Notes: generated by a model from the sequence alone, not told the origin. Positions 38,365 to 48,389 are shown, counted from the stretch's first letter. The stretch: DNA of 64,000 nucleotides from Phaeovulum molybdatiresistens (GCF_023544865.1 NZ_JAMJFX010000002.1:62001-126000), one strand, 5' to 3'. Program-made: numbers and translations.

Positions 38365-39161
38365 CCCAGTGGTCCAAGGTCCGGAACAGGGAAATCGCCG
38401 GTTTCAAGGCTGATCTGGCGCCGCCGGGCATGCGCGCCATGCCGGATCGCGCGCAGCCCCATGCGCAGTTGGGCCATGATGCGGCGCATCCGGAATCGCA
38501 ACGATCGGGTCTGGGGCGCCGGTGCGCCTGCATCGATCTGCGACTTTGTGCTGACCGCGACCGCGATACCGTAGGCGGCGGCGCGGTCAAGTTGCACCGC
38601 GCAGGCGGGCTCGACCTGAAAACTGGTCAGGTCATGGGCCTGGCAGATCATCGCATCGGCCAGGGCGGCCTGGGTCTGGGCGCGGTTCAACAGCTTGCGG
38701 GCGCCCGTGGGCCACAGGACATAGGCCGCCGCCCCGCTGCGATCCTGATAGAGCCGCAGCAGGCGATGCCGGCCGTTCAGCGCCTGTCCGGTCGTCGCGA
38801 CGATCTTCTTGCGCTTGCGCACCTCCAGCGTCAGGTGATCGACCCCGGACAAGGTTTCGCAGGCCTTCAGCACATCCGGCGTCGCGCGAGACAACAGGGC
38901 GTCATCTTCCAGGACCAGCGCCGGTCCATCCCCCGCCGCGACCTGGCGCCAGGTCGCCACATGGCTAAGAAAACAGGCTTTTTCCGTATCCTTCAACGGT
39001 CGTTCCCAGCTGTCCCAAAAGCGCGCGTCCCCCGATCCGGCCAGCCGGTCGGGGGTGATGGCCTCAACGCGCCGGAACGACAGTCCCAGCGCATCCATCT
39101 GGCGCGCCATGAAGGCCATCCGGCCTGTCGCCGTGGCGATATTGATGATCAGACAGTCCAT
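38361..39161 (-). CDS. Glycosyltransferase family 25 (LPS biosynthesis type)
   Basis: 266 residues. Typical GT25 start (CLIINIATATGRMAFMARQM, GLSFRRVEAI) and the conserved GDGPALVLEDDALLS, where EDD is the metal/nucleotide-sugar site (~residue 85). Members transfer galactose or glucose to lipooligosaccharide core. No membrane segment; acts at the cytosolic face. Convergent with the unknown gene at 37624-38364. Confidence 0.87.
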   Translation of the reverse strand: MDCLIINIATATGRMAFMARQMDALGLSFRRVEAITPDRLAGSGDARFWDSWERPLKDTEKACFLSHVATWRQVAAGDGPALVLEDDALLSRATPDVLKACETLSGVDHLTLEVRKRKKIVATTGQALNGRHRLLRLYQDRSGAAAYVLWPTGARKLLNRAQTQAALADAMICQAHDLTSFQVEPACAVQLDRAAAYGIAVAVSTKSQIDAGAPAPQTRSLRFRMRRIMAQLRMGLRAIRHGAHARRRQISLETGDFPVPDLGPLG

Positions 39162-39227
39162 GACGTGGCCCCCTCAATGGCGCGCCCGGCGCCGTGGCAG
39201 GCGCCGGCGGGCCGGATGGGCGGGGCA

Positions 39228-39740
39228 TCAGAACGGGATTTCGTCATCCATGTCCGAGCGACGACCGCCGCCGCCGCCCTGTTGCCCGCCACCGCCATAG
39301 CCGCCCTGACCGCCGCCATAGCCACCTTGCGGATCCTCATAGCCGCCACCACCACCCTGGCCATAGCCGCCGCCCTGACCGCCGCCATCGCGCCCGTCAA
39401 GCAGCGTCAGCTCGCCGCGATAGGGGCGCAGCACGATTTCGGTGGTGTAGCGGTCGGCACCGGACTGATCCTGCCATTTGCGGGTTTCAAGCTGGCCCTC
39501 GATATAGACCTTGGACCCCTTGCGCAGATATTGTTCGGCGATGCGGGCCAGCGGTTCGGAAAAGATCGCGACCGAATGCCATTCGGTGCGTTCCTTGCGC
39601 TCGCCCGTGGCCTTGTCGCGCCAGTTTTCCGAGGTCGCGATGCGCAGGTTGCAGACCTTGCCGCCATTGGGGAAGGAACGCACCTCGGGGTCGCGGCCCA
39701 GATTGCCGACCAGAATCACCTTGTTCACCGAACCCGCCAT
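39228..39740 (-). CDS. ssb: Single-stranded DNA-binding protein
   Basis: 170 residues from ATG 39740 with GGAGGA ahead. OB-fold N-terminus ([51 protein letters not shown]; residues ~1-110), a Gly/Tyr-rich disordered linker, and the acidic C-terminal tip MDDEIPF that recruits repair and replication proteins. Normal length for alphaproteobacterial SSB. Divergent from the lytic transglycosylase gene. Confidence 0.98.
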   Translation of the reverse strand: MAGSVNKVILVGNLGRDPEVRSFPNGGKVCNLRIATSENWRDKATGERKERTEWHSVAIFSEPLARIAEQYLRKGSKVYIEGQLETRKWQDQSGADRYTTEIVLRPYRGELTLLDGRDGGGQGGGYGQGGGGGYEDPQGGYGGGQGGYGGGGQQGGGGGRRSDMDDEIPF

Positions 39741-39932
39741 GCATTCCTCCGCAACGGTCATGTGCCCTGGCGGACCGGCTGTGCCGAATCCGCCCCAAGC
39801 GTTCGGTATAGAGCACCTGTCCGGGGTAAAAAAGGGCCCCGGGCCGGTGCTTCCCACGGCGCGCGGATCGGGGTATAGTGCGGCCCGTTCCGTAGCGGTT
39901 TCGGACGGTAAAGGTATCGGACGGGGGGCGAG

Positions 39933-40553
39933 ATGCGCAAAGTGTCGGGCGTGGTGCTTCTGGGGCTGGTCATCGGGCTGGCGCCTGTGGTCGGTTCGGG
40001 TGTGGCGCGGGCCGAAGGGCTGTCGCTGACGGGGGCGTCGTCGAAATCGCGTCAGACGCTGTTTCGCAACCAGACCCGGCTTCTGGATACGCGGCTGGCG
40101 TCGCAATATTCCGCCTCGGACCGGCTGAAGCCGAAAGCTGCGCGGGCCGGGACCGATACGGTCGCGATCCCGGGCTATGCGGGGCGCTATCGCGGGGAAT
40201 ATCTGTCGATAGCGCGCGCGGCGGCGATCAAGCATGGCATCCCCGAGGATCTGTTCCTGCGCCTGGTACAGCAGGAATCGGGCTGGAATGCCGGGGCGCG
40301 GTCGCACAAGGGGGCGATGGGGCTGGCGCAGCTGATGCCGGGCACGGCGGCCAAGCTGGGGGTGGATGCGAACGATCCGCGCCAGAACCTGGAAGGCGGC
40401 GCGCGCTATCTGCGGATGATGTATGACCGCTTCGGCGATTGGCGTCTGGCGCTGGCGGCCTATAACGCGGGCCCCGAGGCGGTGGCCAAGCACGGCGGCA
40501 TCCCGCCTTACCGCGAGACGACGAATTACGTCCGCGTGATCCTGGGCGGCTGA
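39933..40553 (+). CDS. Lytic transglycosylase (SLT domain)
   Basis: 206 residues. Signal peptide ([21 protein letters not shown]), a short linker, then an SLT family 1 domain (~residues 85-205): catalytic Glu in [22 protein letters not shown], and [15 protein letters not shown]. It cleaves the MurNAc-GlcNAc bond in periplasmic peptidoglycan with anhydro-MurNAc formation. Monocistronic. Confidence 0.95.
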   Translation: MRKVSGVVLLGLVIGLAPVVGSGVARAEGLSLTGASSKSRQTLFRNQTRLLDTRLASQYSASDRLKPKAARAGTDTVAIPGYAGRYRGEYLSIARAAAIKHGIPEDLFLRLVQQESGWNAGARSHKGAMGLAQLMPGTAAKLGVDANDPRQNLEGGARYLRMMYDRFGDWRLALAAYNAGPEAVAKHGGIPPYRETTNYVRVILGG

Positions 40554-40601
40554 CCGTGTTGATGCGGCGCGCGAAGGTCGCGCGCCATCATCTTGAAATC
40601 C

Positions 40602-41159
40602 TTACGGAATGATGCGGGTATATTTCGTGCCCGCAAGGCTGGCGCCGGCGATCAGGCCCGCTTGACCAAAGACCAGCGCGATCACGGGGGCCAGGGCCGT
40701 GGTGGTGGCCGCGCCGATCGCGCCGCCGCGGTCGGGCAAGGCGTAGCGCGCATCCGCGCCCAGTTCCCAACCATCGGCCCGGCGGAAATCGGCCAGCGCC
40801 TCGGGCGTCATGAAGAACAGCGCATGGGCATATTGCTGCGCGCCGATCTGGAACCCGACCGAGGCCGAGGCCGCGGAATAGTAATCCACCGTCACATTGT
40901 TGATGCGCAGCGCGCCTTGCCCATAGGCGGCCCCAAAGCCAAAGCTCGCCTCGGTCATCAGCGGCATATACAGCACACCGGTGGCCTTGCTCATCAGTTC
41001 CTGCGTGCCGGGATAGCGCTGCAGCAGATAGTCGCGGGTGGCATCCACCCGCGCATCCAGCCGCGCCGCGCCCTGATTGCCGATGCCATTGCCACAGGCC
41101 GCAAGCCCAAGACCCGCGCCGCCCATCGCCAGAAGGCTTCGTCTGGAAATCTGTGTCAT
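40602..41159 (-). CDS. SYLF/Ysc84-domain lipoprotein
   Basis: 185 residues from ATG 41159. The N-terminus SRRSLLAMGGAGLGLAACG carries a lipobox (LAAC) preceded by a twin-arginine-like stretch, so the mature protein is probably a lipid-anchored periplasmic protein. The rest is a SYLF (Ysc84) lipid-binding domain: ATGVLYMPLMTEASFGFG, DYYSAASASVGFQIGAQ, and LFFMTPEALADFR. Role unknown; related proteins occur in envelope stress regulons. Confidence 0.85.
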   Translation of the reverse strand: MTQISRRSLLAMGGAGLGLAACGNGIGNQGAARLDARVDATRDYLLQRYPGTQELMSKATGVLYMPLMTEASFGFGAAYGQGALRINNVTVDYYSAASASVGFQIGAQQYAHALFFMTPEALADFRRADGWELGADARYALPDRGGAIGAATTTALAPVIALVFGQAGLIAGASLAGTKYTRIIP

Positions 41160-41273
41160 GTTGCTGCTCCGCTCAATCATCGGGCCTTGTTGCGGCCCGT
41201 TACACACTATCTATAGGGCAGAAAAAGGGTTCTGTCACTTGGTCTTGACCCGGCCCGGCCAAAGCCCGCCGGC

Positions 41274-42275
41274 CTAGCCCGCCCGCAGGGCGCGCGCGGC
41301 ATCCGGGGCGAAATAGGTCAGAACCCCGTCGCAGCCCGCGCGTTTGAAGGCCAGCAGGCTTTCCATCATCACCTGCGGCCCGTTCACCCAGCCATTGCGC
41401 GCCGCCCCCGCGATCATCGCGTATTCGCCGGAAACCTGATAGGCAAAGGTCGGCACGCCAAAGGCGTCCTTCACGCGCCGGCAGATGTCCAGATAGGGCA
41501 TGCCGGGTTTGACCATCACCATATCCGCCCCTTCGGACAGATCGCGCGCGACCAGACGCAGGGCCTCGTCGGCATTGGCGGGGTTCATCTGATAGGTCTT
41601 CTTGTCACCCTTCAGCGCGCCCGACGCGCCCACCGCATCGCGGAACGGGCCATAGAAGGCGCTGGCATATTTCGCGGCATAGCTGAGGATCGTCACATCG
41701 GTGTGGCCGGCCGCCTCCAGCGCGGCGCGCATCGCGCCGATACGGCCATCCATCATGTCGGACGGGCCCAGGATATCGGCCCCCGCATCGGCCTGGGCCA
41801 GCGCCATTTTCACAAGGCATTCAACGGTTTCGTCGTTCAGGATCACGCCATCCTTCACCAGCCCGTCATGGCCGTTGGCGTTATAGGGGTCCAGCGCGAT
41901 ATCGGTCATGATCGCGACCTCGGGCACGCGGGCCTTGATCGCGCGGATCACCCGGTTGGACAGGTTGTCGGGGTTCCAGGCCTCTTCGCAGGTCTCGGTC
42001 TTCAGCGCGGGATCGGTATAGGGAAAGAGGCAGATCGCCGGGATGCCCAGTTCTGCCGCCTCTTCGGCGGCGCGCAGCGCGCCATCAAGTGTGCGCCGCA
42101 CGACGCCCGGCATCGAGGAAACCTCAATATCCGCGCCGGGCACATCGGTGATGAAAATCGGCCAGATCAGATCCTTGACGCTTAGCCGATGTTCCTGGGC
42201 CAGATCGCGCAGCGCAGGCGTGCGGCGCATCCGGCGCAGGCGGGTCTGGGGGAAGGGGGGCAGGATCGGGTGCAT
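41274..42275 (-). CDS. hemB: Delta-aminolevulinic acid dehydratase (porphobilinogen synthase)
   Basis: 333 residues from ATG 42275. Joins two 5-aminolevulinate to porphobilinogen, step 2 of tetrapyrrole synthesis. The two active-site lysines are in SYAAKYASAFYGPFR and MVMVKPGMPYLD. The metal region is Asp-rich (ILGPSDMMDGRIGAMR), as in Mg/alphaproteobacterial enzymes rather than Zn-Cys types. Transcribed apart from other hem genes. Confidence 0.97.
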   Translation of the reverse strand: MHPILPPFPQTRLRRMRRTPALRDLAQEHRLSVKDLIWPIFITDVPGADIEVSSMPGVVRRTLDGALRAAEEAAELGIPAICLFPYTDPALKTETCEEAWNPDNLSNRVIRAIKARVPEVAIMTDIALDPYNANGHDGLVKDGVILNDETVECLVKMALAQADAGADILGPSDMMDGRIGAMRAALEAAGHTDVTILSYAAKYASAFYGPFRDAVGASGALKGDKKTYQMNPANADEALRLVARDLSEGADMVMVKPGMPYLDICRRVKDAFGVPTFAYQVSGEYAMIAGAARNGWVNGPQVMMESLLAFKRAGCDGVLTYFAPDAARALRAG

Positions 42276-42441
42276 GGCTTCGCTCCGCTGGGATCTGGCG
42301 TTCGGGGTGGCTTGGTCTTGGGTCGCATGGATCGGCGCGCGGCTCAAGGGGGGCAATGGGGTGGGGATTGTCGCGCGAAGGCAGTTTCGCGGGCCGCACA
42401 ATCGGTCTAATCTGGCGCCAGAGCAGCAAGGAACCCCGCCC

Positions 42442-42996
42442 GTGAGCGTGACCGAAACGATCTTCAACCTGATCGACATGCGATCTTTTCGAAGCCTGTG
42501 GTATTGGATCGCGCTGGCCGCGTGCTGGTCGATGGCCTCGCATTGGGTGCTGGGGGTGCCCTTCGACATGGTGCTGCGCGTGCGCCGCAGACGCGCCGAT
42601 GCGGGCGCGGGGGATGAGGCCGGGGCGCAGCTGGTGGATATGACGCGGCTGCATGTCGCGCGGCTGTTGCGCTTTGGGCGTCAGGGCGGGATCGCGCTGG
42701 CGATGGTGGCGGGGTTTGCGCTGACCTCGCTGGGGCTGTTGGGGTTTCAGTATCGGGTCGAATTCGCGCAAGCCATCTTTCTGATCCTGGCGCCGATGAC
42801 CCTGGTCGCGGTGCTGAGCCTGCGCGCCGCCCACCGCCTTGAGGCCCCGCTGGCCGCAGGCACCCTGCCGCCCGCGGCGCTGGCGCGCGCGCTGATCCGC
42901 CATCGGCTGATGGTGCAGGGGGTGGGAATGCTGGCGATTACGGTCACCGCCTTCTGGGGAATGCTGCAAAACCTGCGCATTGCCAGCTTTCAATAG
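42442..42996 (+). CDS. Hypothetical membrane protein
   Basis: 184 residues from GTG 42442 (a second GTG at 42448). Hydrophobic segments at ~18-38, 73-93, 97-118 and near the C-terminus. Conserved-looking N-terminus ETIFNLIDMRSFRSLWYWI. I recall homologues in Rhodobacteraceae labelled 'component of SufBCD complex', but nothing in this sequence supports that and the suf operon is 37 kb away. Divergent from hemB and upstream of mfd. Confidence 0.7.
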   Translation: MSVTETIFNLIDMRSFRSLWYWIALAACWSMASHWVLGVPFDMVLRVRRRRADAGAGDEAGAQLVDMTRLHVARLLRFGRQGGIALAMVAGFALTSLGLLGFQYRVEFAQAIFLILAPMTLVAVLSLRAAHRLEAPLAAGTLPPAALARALIRHRLMVQGVGMLAITVTAFWGMLQNLRIASFQ

Positions 42997-43050
42997 CCCG
43001 CACGTCCGACGACGGGTTGACTTCGGCTTGCAGGCGGATACCTCGGGGCG

Positions 43051-46000
43051 ATGATGGATCACGTTCTTCTTTCCGGCGCCCCCGAGGGCTTTGATGCGAA
43101 ACTGGTGGCGCGCGAACTGGCCCGCGGTCGCCCGGTCATTCACGTCGCACGCGACGACCGCCGGCTAGAGGCGATGCGCGCCGCGCTGGCCTTCTTTGCG
43201 CCTGAGGCCGTGGTGCTGAGCTTTCCGGCCTGGGACTGCCTGCCCTATGATCGCGTCTCGCCCAACCCCGACATTTCGGCCACGCGGATGGCCACGCTGG
43301 CGGCGCTGCAGGCGGGGGTGCCGGGGCCTTTCGTCCTGTTGACCACGCTGTCGTCGGCGATGCAGCGGGTGCCGGCGCGATCGGTTCTGGCGGCGTCCAG
43401 TTTCACCGCCAAAGTCGGCGGGCGCATCGATGAGGCGGGGCTGAAGAATTTCCTGGTGCGGATGGGGTTCAGCCCGGCCTCGACCGTGTCCGAACCCGGC
43501 GATTACGCGGTGCGCGGCGGGATCATCGACATTTTCCCGCCGGGCGAAGGCGGGCCGGTGCGGCTGGATCTGTTCGGCGATGTGCTGGACGGCGCGCGCC
43601 GGTTCGATCCGGTCAGCCAGCGCACCACGGAAAAGCTGACGGCGGTGGAACTGGCCCCGGTGTCCGAGGTGATCCTGGATGAGGCCTCGATCACCCGGTT
43701 CCGGCAGAACTACCGCGTGGAATTCGGCGCGGGCGGGGCGGAAGACCCGCTGTATGAAGCCGTCAGCGCGGGCCGCAAACATGCGGGCATGGAACATTGG
43801 CTGGGCTTTTTCCACGACCGGCTGGAAACGATCTTCGACTATCTGCCCGCGGCATCCGTGATGCTGGATGACCAGATCGAGCCGCAGCGTCAGGCGCGCT
43901 GGGACAGCATTGCGGATCAATATGATACCCGGCGCGAGGCGATGACGCGCCGCGACCGGGTCGATACGGTCTATAAACCCGCGCCACCCGATCTTTTGTA
44001 TCTGGATCAGGCGGGTTGGGCCGGGGCGCTGGCCGCGCGTCGGGTGGTGCGCCTGCAGGTGCTGCGCGCGCCGCCGGGCCCGGGGGTTCTGGATGCTGGC
44101 GGGCGGATCGGGCGGTCCTTCTCGCCCGAACGTCAACAGGAAAACCTAAGCCTTTTTGGGGCCTTGAAAGACCATGTTCAAGCGCGACTTCAACAGGGCG
44201 ATGTGGTCATCGCGTCCTGGTCGGAAGGTGCGCGTGAACGGCTGAAGGGCCTTTTGGAGGATGAGGGGCTTTCGGGCGCCACCCCGATCAGCGATGCGCG
44301 CGCCATCAAGGGCCTTGGCCTTGCGATCTGGCCGCTGGATCAGGGCTTTGAAGCCGAGGGCCTGACCGTCATTTCCGAACAGGATGTGCTGGGCGACCGG
44401 CTGATCCGCAGCCCGCGCAAGAAGCGCAAGGCCGACAACTTCCTGACCGAGGCGCAAAGCCTGTCGCCCGGCGATCTGGTGGTTCATGTCGATCACGGGG
44501 TCGGGCGTTACAAGGGGTTGGAAACCATCACCGCCCTTGGTGCGCCGCATGATTGCGTGGCGCTGGAATATGCGGGCGGCGACCGGTTGTTTCTGCCGGT
44601 AGAAAACATCGAATTGCTCAGCCGTTACGGCCATGAAGAGGGGCTTCTGGACAAGCTGGGCGGCGGGGCCTGGCAGGCCAAGAAGGCGCGGCTGAAGGAA
44701 CGCATCCGCCAGATCGCCGACCGTCTGATGCGGATCGCGGCCGAACGCCACCTGCGCGCCGCCCCGATCCTGGAAGCCCCGCATCACGAATGGGAATCCT
44801 TCGCCGCCCGCTTCCCCTATACCGAGACCGACGACCAGATGGCCGCGATCGAGGATGTGGTGGCCGATCTGGCCGCCGGCAACCCGATGGACCGGCTGAT
44901 CGTGGGCGATGTGGGCTTTGGCAAGACCGAGGTGGCGATGCGCGCGGCCTTTGTCGCGGCGCAATCCGGCGTGCAGGTGGCGGTGATCGCGCCGACCACG
45001 CTGCTGGCGCGCCAGCACTACAAGACCTTTGCCGAGCGTTTCCGCGGCACCGCGATCACCGTGCGTCCGCTGTCGCGCTTTGTGTCCGCCAAAGAGGCCA
45101 CGAAGACGCGTGAGGGGCTGGCCGATGGCTCGGTCGATATTGTCATCGGCACCCATGCGGTGCTGGCCAAGGGGGTGCGGTTCCACAACCTCGGCCTGCT
45201 GATTATTGACGAGGAACAGCACTTCGGCGTTTCCCACAAGGAACGGCTGAAGGAGATGCGCAGCGAAATCCACGTGCTGACGCTGACCGCAACCCCGATC
45301 CCGCGCACCTTGCAGCTAAGCCTGACGGGCGTGCGCGACCTGTCGATCATCGGCACGCCGCCGGTCGACCGTCTGGCGATCCGCACCTATGTGTCGGAAT
45401 TCGACGCGGTCACGATCCGCGAAGCGCTGTTGCGCGAACATTACCGCGGCGGGCAAAGCTTCTACGTGGTGCCGCGCATCACCGATCTGGCGGAAATCGA
45501 GGACTTCCTGCGCGCCCATGTCCCCGAGGTCAGTTTTATCGTGGCGCATGGGCAGATGGCGGCGGGGGAACTCGACGACCGGATGAACGCCTTTTACGAT
45601 GGCAAATATGATGTGTTGCTGGCCACGACCATCGTGGAATCGGGTCTGGATATTCCGACCGCCAACACCATGATCATCCACCGCGCCGATATGTTCGGGC
45701 TAAGCCAGCTGTATCAGATCCGCGGCCGGGTGGGCCGGGCCAAGACCCGGGCCTATTGCTATCTGACCACCAAGCCGCGCCTGCCGCTGACGCCGCAAGC
45801 GACGAAACGGCTGCGGCTTCTGGGCAGTCTTGACAGCCTGGGCGCGGGGTTCACCCTGGCCAGCCAGGACCTGGACTTGCGCGGCGCGGGCAACCTGCTG
45901 GGCGAGGAACAATCGGGCCATATCAAGGAAGTGGGGTATGAGCTTTATCAGGCGATGCTGGAAGAAACGATCGCCAAGCTGAAATCGGGCGAGCTGACCG

Positions 46001-46488
46001 AAACCGCGGGTGAGGGCGAATGGTCGCCGCAGATCAACCTGGGCGTGCCGGTCTTGATCCCCGAGGCCTATATCCCCGATCTGGACGTGCGGCTGGGCCT
46101 GTATCGCCGGCTGTCGGGCCTGACGACCAAGGTCGAGCTGGAAGGCTTTGCCGCCGAGCTGATCGACCGTTTCGGCCCCCTGCCGAAAGAGGTGAACACG
46201 CTGTTGCTGGTGGTGCGGATCAAGGCCATGTGCAAGCGCGCCCATATCGCGCGGATGGATGCGGGGCCGAAAGGGGCGACCGTGCAGTTCCAGCTGGACA
46301 AGTTCCCCAACCCCGCCGGTTTGGTGGAATATCTGACCGCGCAGCGCGACACGGCGAAGATCCAGGGCAACAAGGTCGTGGTGCGGCGCGACTGGGGCAC
46401 CGATGCCGAGCGGATCAAGGGCGCCTTTGCCATCGCGCGCGATCTGGCGGAAAAGGTGGTGGCGGGCAAGAAGGCCGGGGCGCGCTGA
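43051..46488 (+). CDS. mfd: Transcription-repair coupling factor Mfd
   Basis: 1145 residues. N-terminal UvrB-like domain (~1-350: LPYDRVSPNPDISATRMATL), RNA-polymerase-interaction domain (GDLVVHVDHGVGRYKGLETI), RecG-like SF2 translocase with Walker A GDVGFGKTEVA and DEEQ box IIDEEQHFGVSHKE, motif GRVGRAKTRAYCYL, and a C-terminal D7 domain. Mfd removes stalled RNA polymerase and recruits UvrA. Two ATGs (43051, 43054) are possible. A promoter-like TTGACT at 43017 would place the transcript start very near the ATG. Confidence 0.98.
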   Translation: MMDHVLLSGAPEGFDAKLVARELARGRPVIHVARDDRRLEAMRAALAFFAPEAVVLSFPAWDCLPYDRVSPNPDISATRMATLAALQAGVPGPFVLLTTLSSAMQRVPARSVLAASSFTAKVGGRIDEAGLKNFLVRMGFSPASTVSEPGDYAVRGGIIDIFPPGEGGPVRLDLFGDVLDGARRFDPVSQRTTEKLTAVELAPVSEVILDEASITRFRQNYRVEFGAGGAEDPLYEAVSAGRKHAGMEHWLGFFHDRLETIFDYLPAASVMLDDQIEPQRQARWDSIADQYDTRREAMTRRDRVDTVYKPAPPDLLYLDQAGWAGALAARRVVRLQVLRAPPGPGVLDAGGRIGRSFSPERQQENLSLFGALKDHVQARLQQGDVVIASWSEGARERLKGLLEDEGLSGATPISDARAIKGLGLAIWPLDQGFEAEGLTVISEQDVLGDRLIRSPRKKRKADNFLTEAQSLSPGDLVVHVDHGVGRYKGLETITALGAPHDCVALEYAGGDRLFLPVENIELLSRYGHEEGLLDKLGGGAWQAKKARLKERIRQIADRLMRIAAERHLRAAPILEAPHHEWESFAARFPYTETDDQMAAIEDVVADLAAGNPMDRLIVGDVGFGKTEVAMRAAFVAAQSGVQVAVIAPTTLLARQHYKTFAERFRGTAITVRPLSRFVSAKEATKTREGLADGSVDIVIGTHAVLAKGVRFHNLGLLIIDEEQHFGVSHKERLKEMRSEIHVLTLTATPIPRTLQLSLTGVRDLSIIGTPPVDRLAIRTYVSEFDAVTIREALLREHYRGGQSFYVVPRITDLAEIEDFLRAHVPEVSFIVAHGQMAAGELDDRMNAFYDGKYDVLLATTIVESGLDIPTANTMIIHRADMFGLSQLYQIRGRVGRAKTRAYCYLTTKPRLPLTPQATKRLRLLGSLDSLGAGFTLASQDLDLRGAGNLLGEEQSGHIKEVGYELYQAMLEETIAKLKSGELTETAGEGEWSPQINLGVPVLIPEAYIPDLDVRLGLYRRLSGLTTKVELEGFAAELIDRFGPLPKEVNTLLLVVRIKAMCKRAHIARMDAGPKGATVQFQLDKFPNPAGLVEYLTAQRDTAKIQGNKVVVRRDWGTDAERIKGAFAIARDLAEKVVAGKKAGAR

Positions 46489-46510
46489 TCGCCCCGCGCG
46501 CCCGTGGCGG

Positions 46511-46552
46511 GGGCGGATGCCTCCGGCGGGAGTATTTGGGCCAAGAAGAAGG
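46511..46552. repeat. Dispersed intergenic palindrome, copy R3
   Basis: Half element with GCCTCCGGCGGGAGTATTT and GGGCCAAGAAGAAG, located between the convergent 3' ends of mfd and the MFS gene. Shares the AGTATTT...GCCAAGAAGAA core with R6. Confidence 0.75.
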
Positions 46553-46560
46553 GGGCGCCG

Positions 46561-47760
46561 TCAGGTGGCCTCGATCGTGCGCCGCATCAGGGCCCAGGCC
46601 AGACCCGAACAGATCAGCGCGCCCAGAACCAGCGGCATCGCCGTGCCGGAAAAGGCCAGCCCGATCGGCGCAGCCAGCGCCACCGCCAGCACCGTCGAGA
46701 CCGCCGAGACGACCGAGGCCGCCATGCCCGCGATATGGCCCATCTGCTGCATCGCCAGCGCGTTCAGATTACCAAACGTCACGCCCGCCATAAAAAACAG
46801 CGATACGCACCAGACAAACACGGCCGCGAAGGCGGGGGCGCCCGTGGGCAGGCCCAGGATCAGGCCCACCAGCATCAGCCCGGCCGCGATCACCTGCATC
46901 CGGTAGGCCGCGATCACGATCCGCCGCATCCCCAGCCGCACCACGAAGCGCGCGTTCAGCACCGTGCCCGTGCCCGACAGCAGCGCCATCAGCGCGAACC
47001 ATTGCGCAAAGGCCGGCCCCTGGCCGTAGGCGGCAAACAACTGCGGGGCTGCCGACAGCAGCGCGAACATCTGCCCGTAGCCCAGCGTCATCACCAGCGT
47101 GTAAAGCCGCACCTCAGGGTGGAGGAGCACTTCGCGCAGGGCCGACCACAGCGGGGCGGGCCGCAGCGGGCGGCGCATCGGGCGGGGCAGGGTTTCCGGC
47201 TGGCGGAGGTTCAGCCAGGTCATGCCCAGGGCAGCAAAGATCACGAAGGCCCAGAAGATTCCCCGCCAGCCGGTGACCCCCATGATCAGCTGGCCCAGCG
47301 AGGGCGCGATCGCGGGCACCAGGATGAAGATCATCATCACGATCGAGGTGACGCGCGCCATCTCGCGGCCCTTGTAAAGGTCACGCACCAGCGCCAGCGA
47401 CACGATCCGTGGGCCCGCCGCGCCCAGGCCCTGGACGAAGCGCGCGGCCAGCAGGCTGTCCAGTGTCTGGGCATGAACCGCCCAGATCGCCGCGCCGATA
47501 TAGATGGTGAATGCCGCCGTGATCGTTGCCTTGCGCCCCACCGCATCCGAAATCGGCCCCGCCAGAAAGGTGCCAAGGCCCATGCCCAGCATGAAGGCGG
47601 TCAGGATCAGCTGCGCGCGGTTGATCGCATCGGGCGAAAGCTCGGCCCCGATCTGGGGCAGGGCGGGCAGCATCGCATCGATGGAAAAGGCGATGGTGGC
47701 AAACAGCATCGCCAGCATCGCGGTGAATTCGGGCAGCGACAGGCGGCGCGGGTCGGTCAT
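46561..47760 (-). CDS. Bcr/CflA-family MFS multidrug efflux transporter
   Basis: 399 residues from ATG 47760, twelve predicted membrane helices. The DHA1/Bcr-CflA pattern is clear: ATIAFSIDAMLPALPQIG in helix 1, GTFLAGPISDAVGRK in loop 2-3, and ARFVQGLGAAGPRIVSLALV in helix 4. Inner-membrane proton-driven drug exporter; substrate unknown. Its ATG overlaps the stop of the upstream DsbA-family gene (ATGA), so the two are coupled. Confidence 0.93.
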   Translation of the reverse strand: MTDPRRLSLPEFTAMLAMLFATIAFSIDAMLPALPQIGAELSPDAINRAQLILTAFMLGMGLGTFLAGPISDAVGRKATITAAFTIYIGAAIWAVHAQTLDSLLAARFVQGLGAAGPRIVSLALVRDLYKGREMARVTSIVMMIFILVPAIAPSLGQLIMGVTGWRGIFWAFVIFAALGMTWLNLRQPETLPRPMRRPLRPAPLWSALREVLLHPEVRLYTLVMTLGYGQMFALLSAAPQLFAAYGQGPAFAQWFALMALLSGTGTVLNARFVVRLGMRRIVIAAYRMQVIAAGLMLVGLILGLPTGAPAFAAVFVWCVSLFFMAGVTFGNLNALAMQQMGHIAGMAASVVSAVSTVLAVALAAPIGLAFSGTAMPLVLGALICSGLAWALMRRTIEAT

Positions 47761-48389
47761 GCGCCTGGCCCGGCCAGCTCGTCGATGACCTGCAGCCACA
47801 GATCCGTGGGCTGGGCGCCTTCGACGACATGGGTGTCGGCGATGATGAAGGTCGGCACCGCGCGGATGCCGCGTTCGCGGGCATGGGTTTCGCGCGCGGC
47901 GATGGTGTCGCGGTCGGCGTCACTGGCCAGAAGCCGCGCGACGACGGCGCGGTCCATCCCGACCTCGGCCCCCAGATCGGCCAGCGTTTCGGCATCGCCA
48001 ATGTCGCGCCCCTCGCGCCAATAGGCGCGCATCAGCGCGCTGATCATCGCGCTTTGGCGGCCTTCAAGCCCGGCCCAATGGATCATCCGATGGGCATCCG
48101 TGGTGTTGGGCATCCGCGTCACGCGGGCCAGATCCAGGGTGATCCCGGCCTCGGCCGCGGCATCAAGCACCTGGACATAGGCGCGCGCGGCGGCCTCACG
48201 GCCAAACTTCGCCTCAAGATAGGCGGCGCGATCCATGCCCTGCGGTGGCATCGTCGGGTTCAGCTGAAACGGGTGCCAGGCGATGGCAAAGGGATGATCG
48301 GGCCGGGCCTCCAGCGCGCGGTCCAGCCGGGCCTTGCCGATCAGGCACCAGGGGCAGACGGGGTCTGCAAAAATATCAAGCGCGATCAT
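47757..48389 (-). CDS. DsbA-family (FrnE-like) thiol oxidoreductase
   Basis: 210 residues with active site CPWC at residues 12-15 of a thioredoxin fold with the DsbA helical insertion. GIRAVPTFIIADTHVVEGAQP holds the cis-Pro loop. FrnE-type proteins are cytosolic (no signal peptide here) and act on disulfides or in polyketide-like chemistry; the specific substrate is unknown. Upstream partner of the coupled MFS exporter; 34 bp downstream of the acyl-CoA ligase gene's end. Confidence 0.92.
   Translation of the reverse strand: MIALDIFADPVCPWCLIGKARLDRALEARPDHPFAIAWHPFQLNPTMPPQGMDRAAYLEAKFGREAAARAYVQVLDAAAEAGITLDLARVTRMPNTTDAHRMIHWAGLEGRQSAMISALMRAYWREGRDIGDAETLADLGAEVGMDRAVVARLLASDADRDTIAARETHARERGIRAVPTFIIADTHVVEGAQPTDLWLQVIDELAGPGA

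Noticed and set aside
39181..39207. CCGGCGCC/GGCGCCGG hairpin after ssb as a terminator
   Set aside because: Good stem but no T run on the minus strand; left out of the annotation.
39741..39932. Possible LexA box between ssb and the transglycosylase gene
   Set aside because: GTTC at 39800 is not followed by a second GTTC at the alphaproteobacterial N7 spacing.
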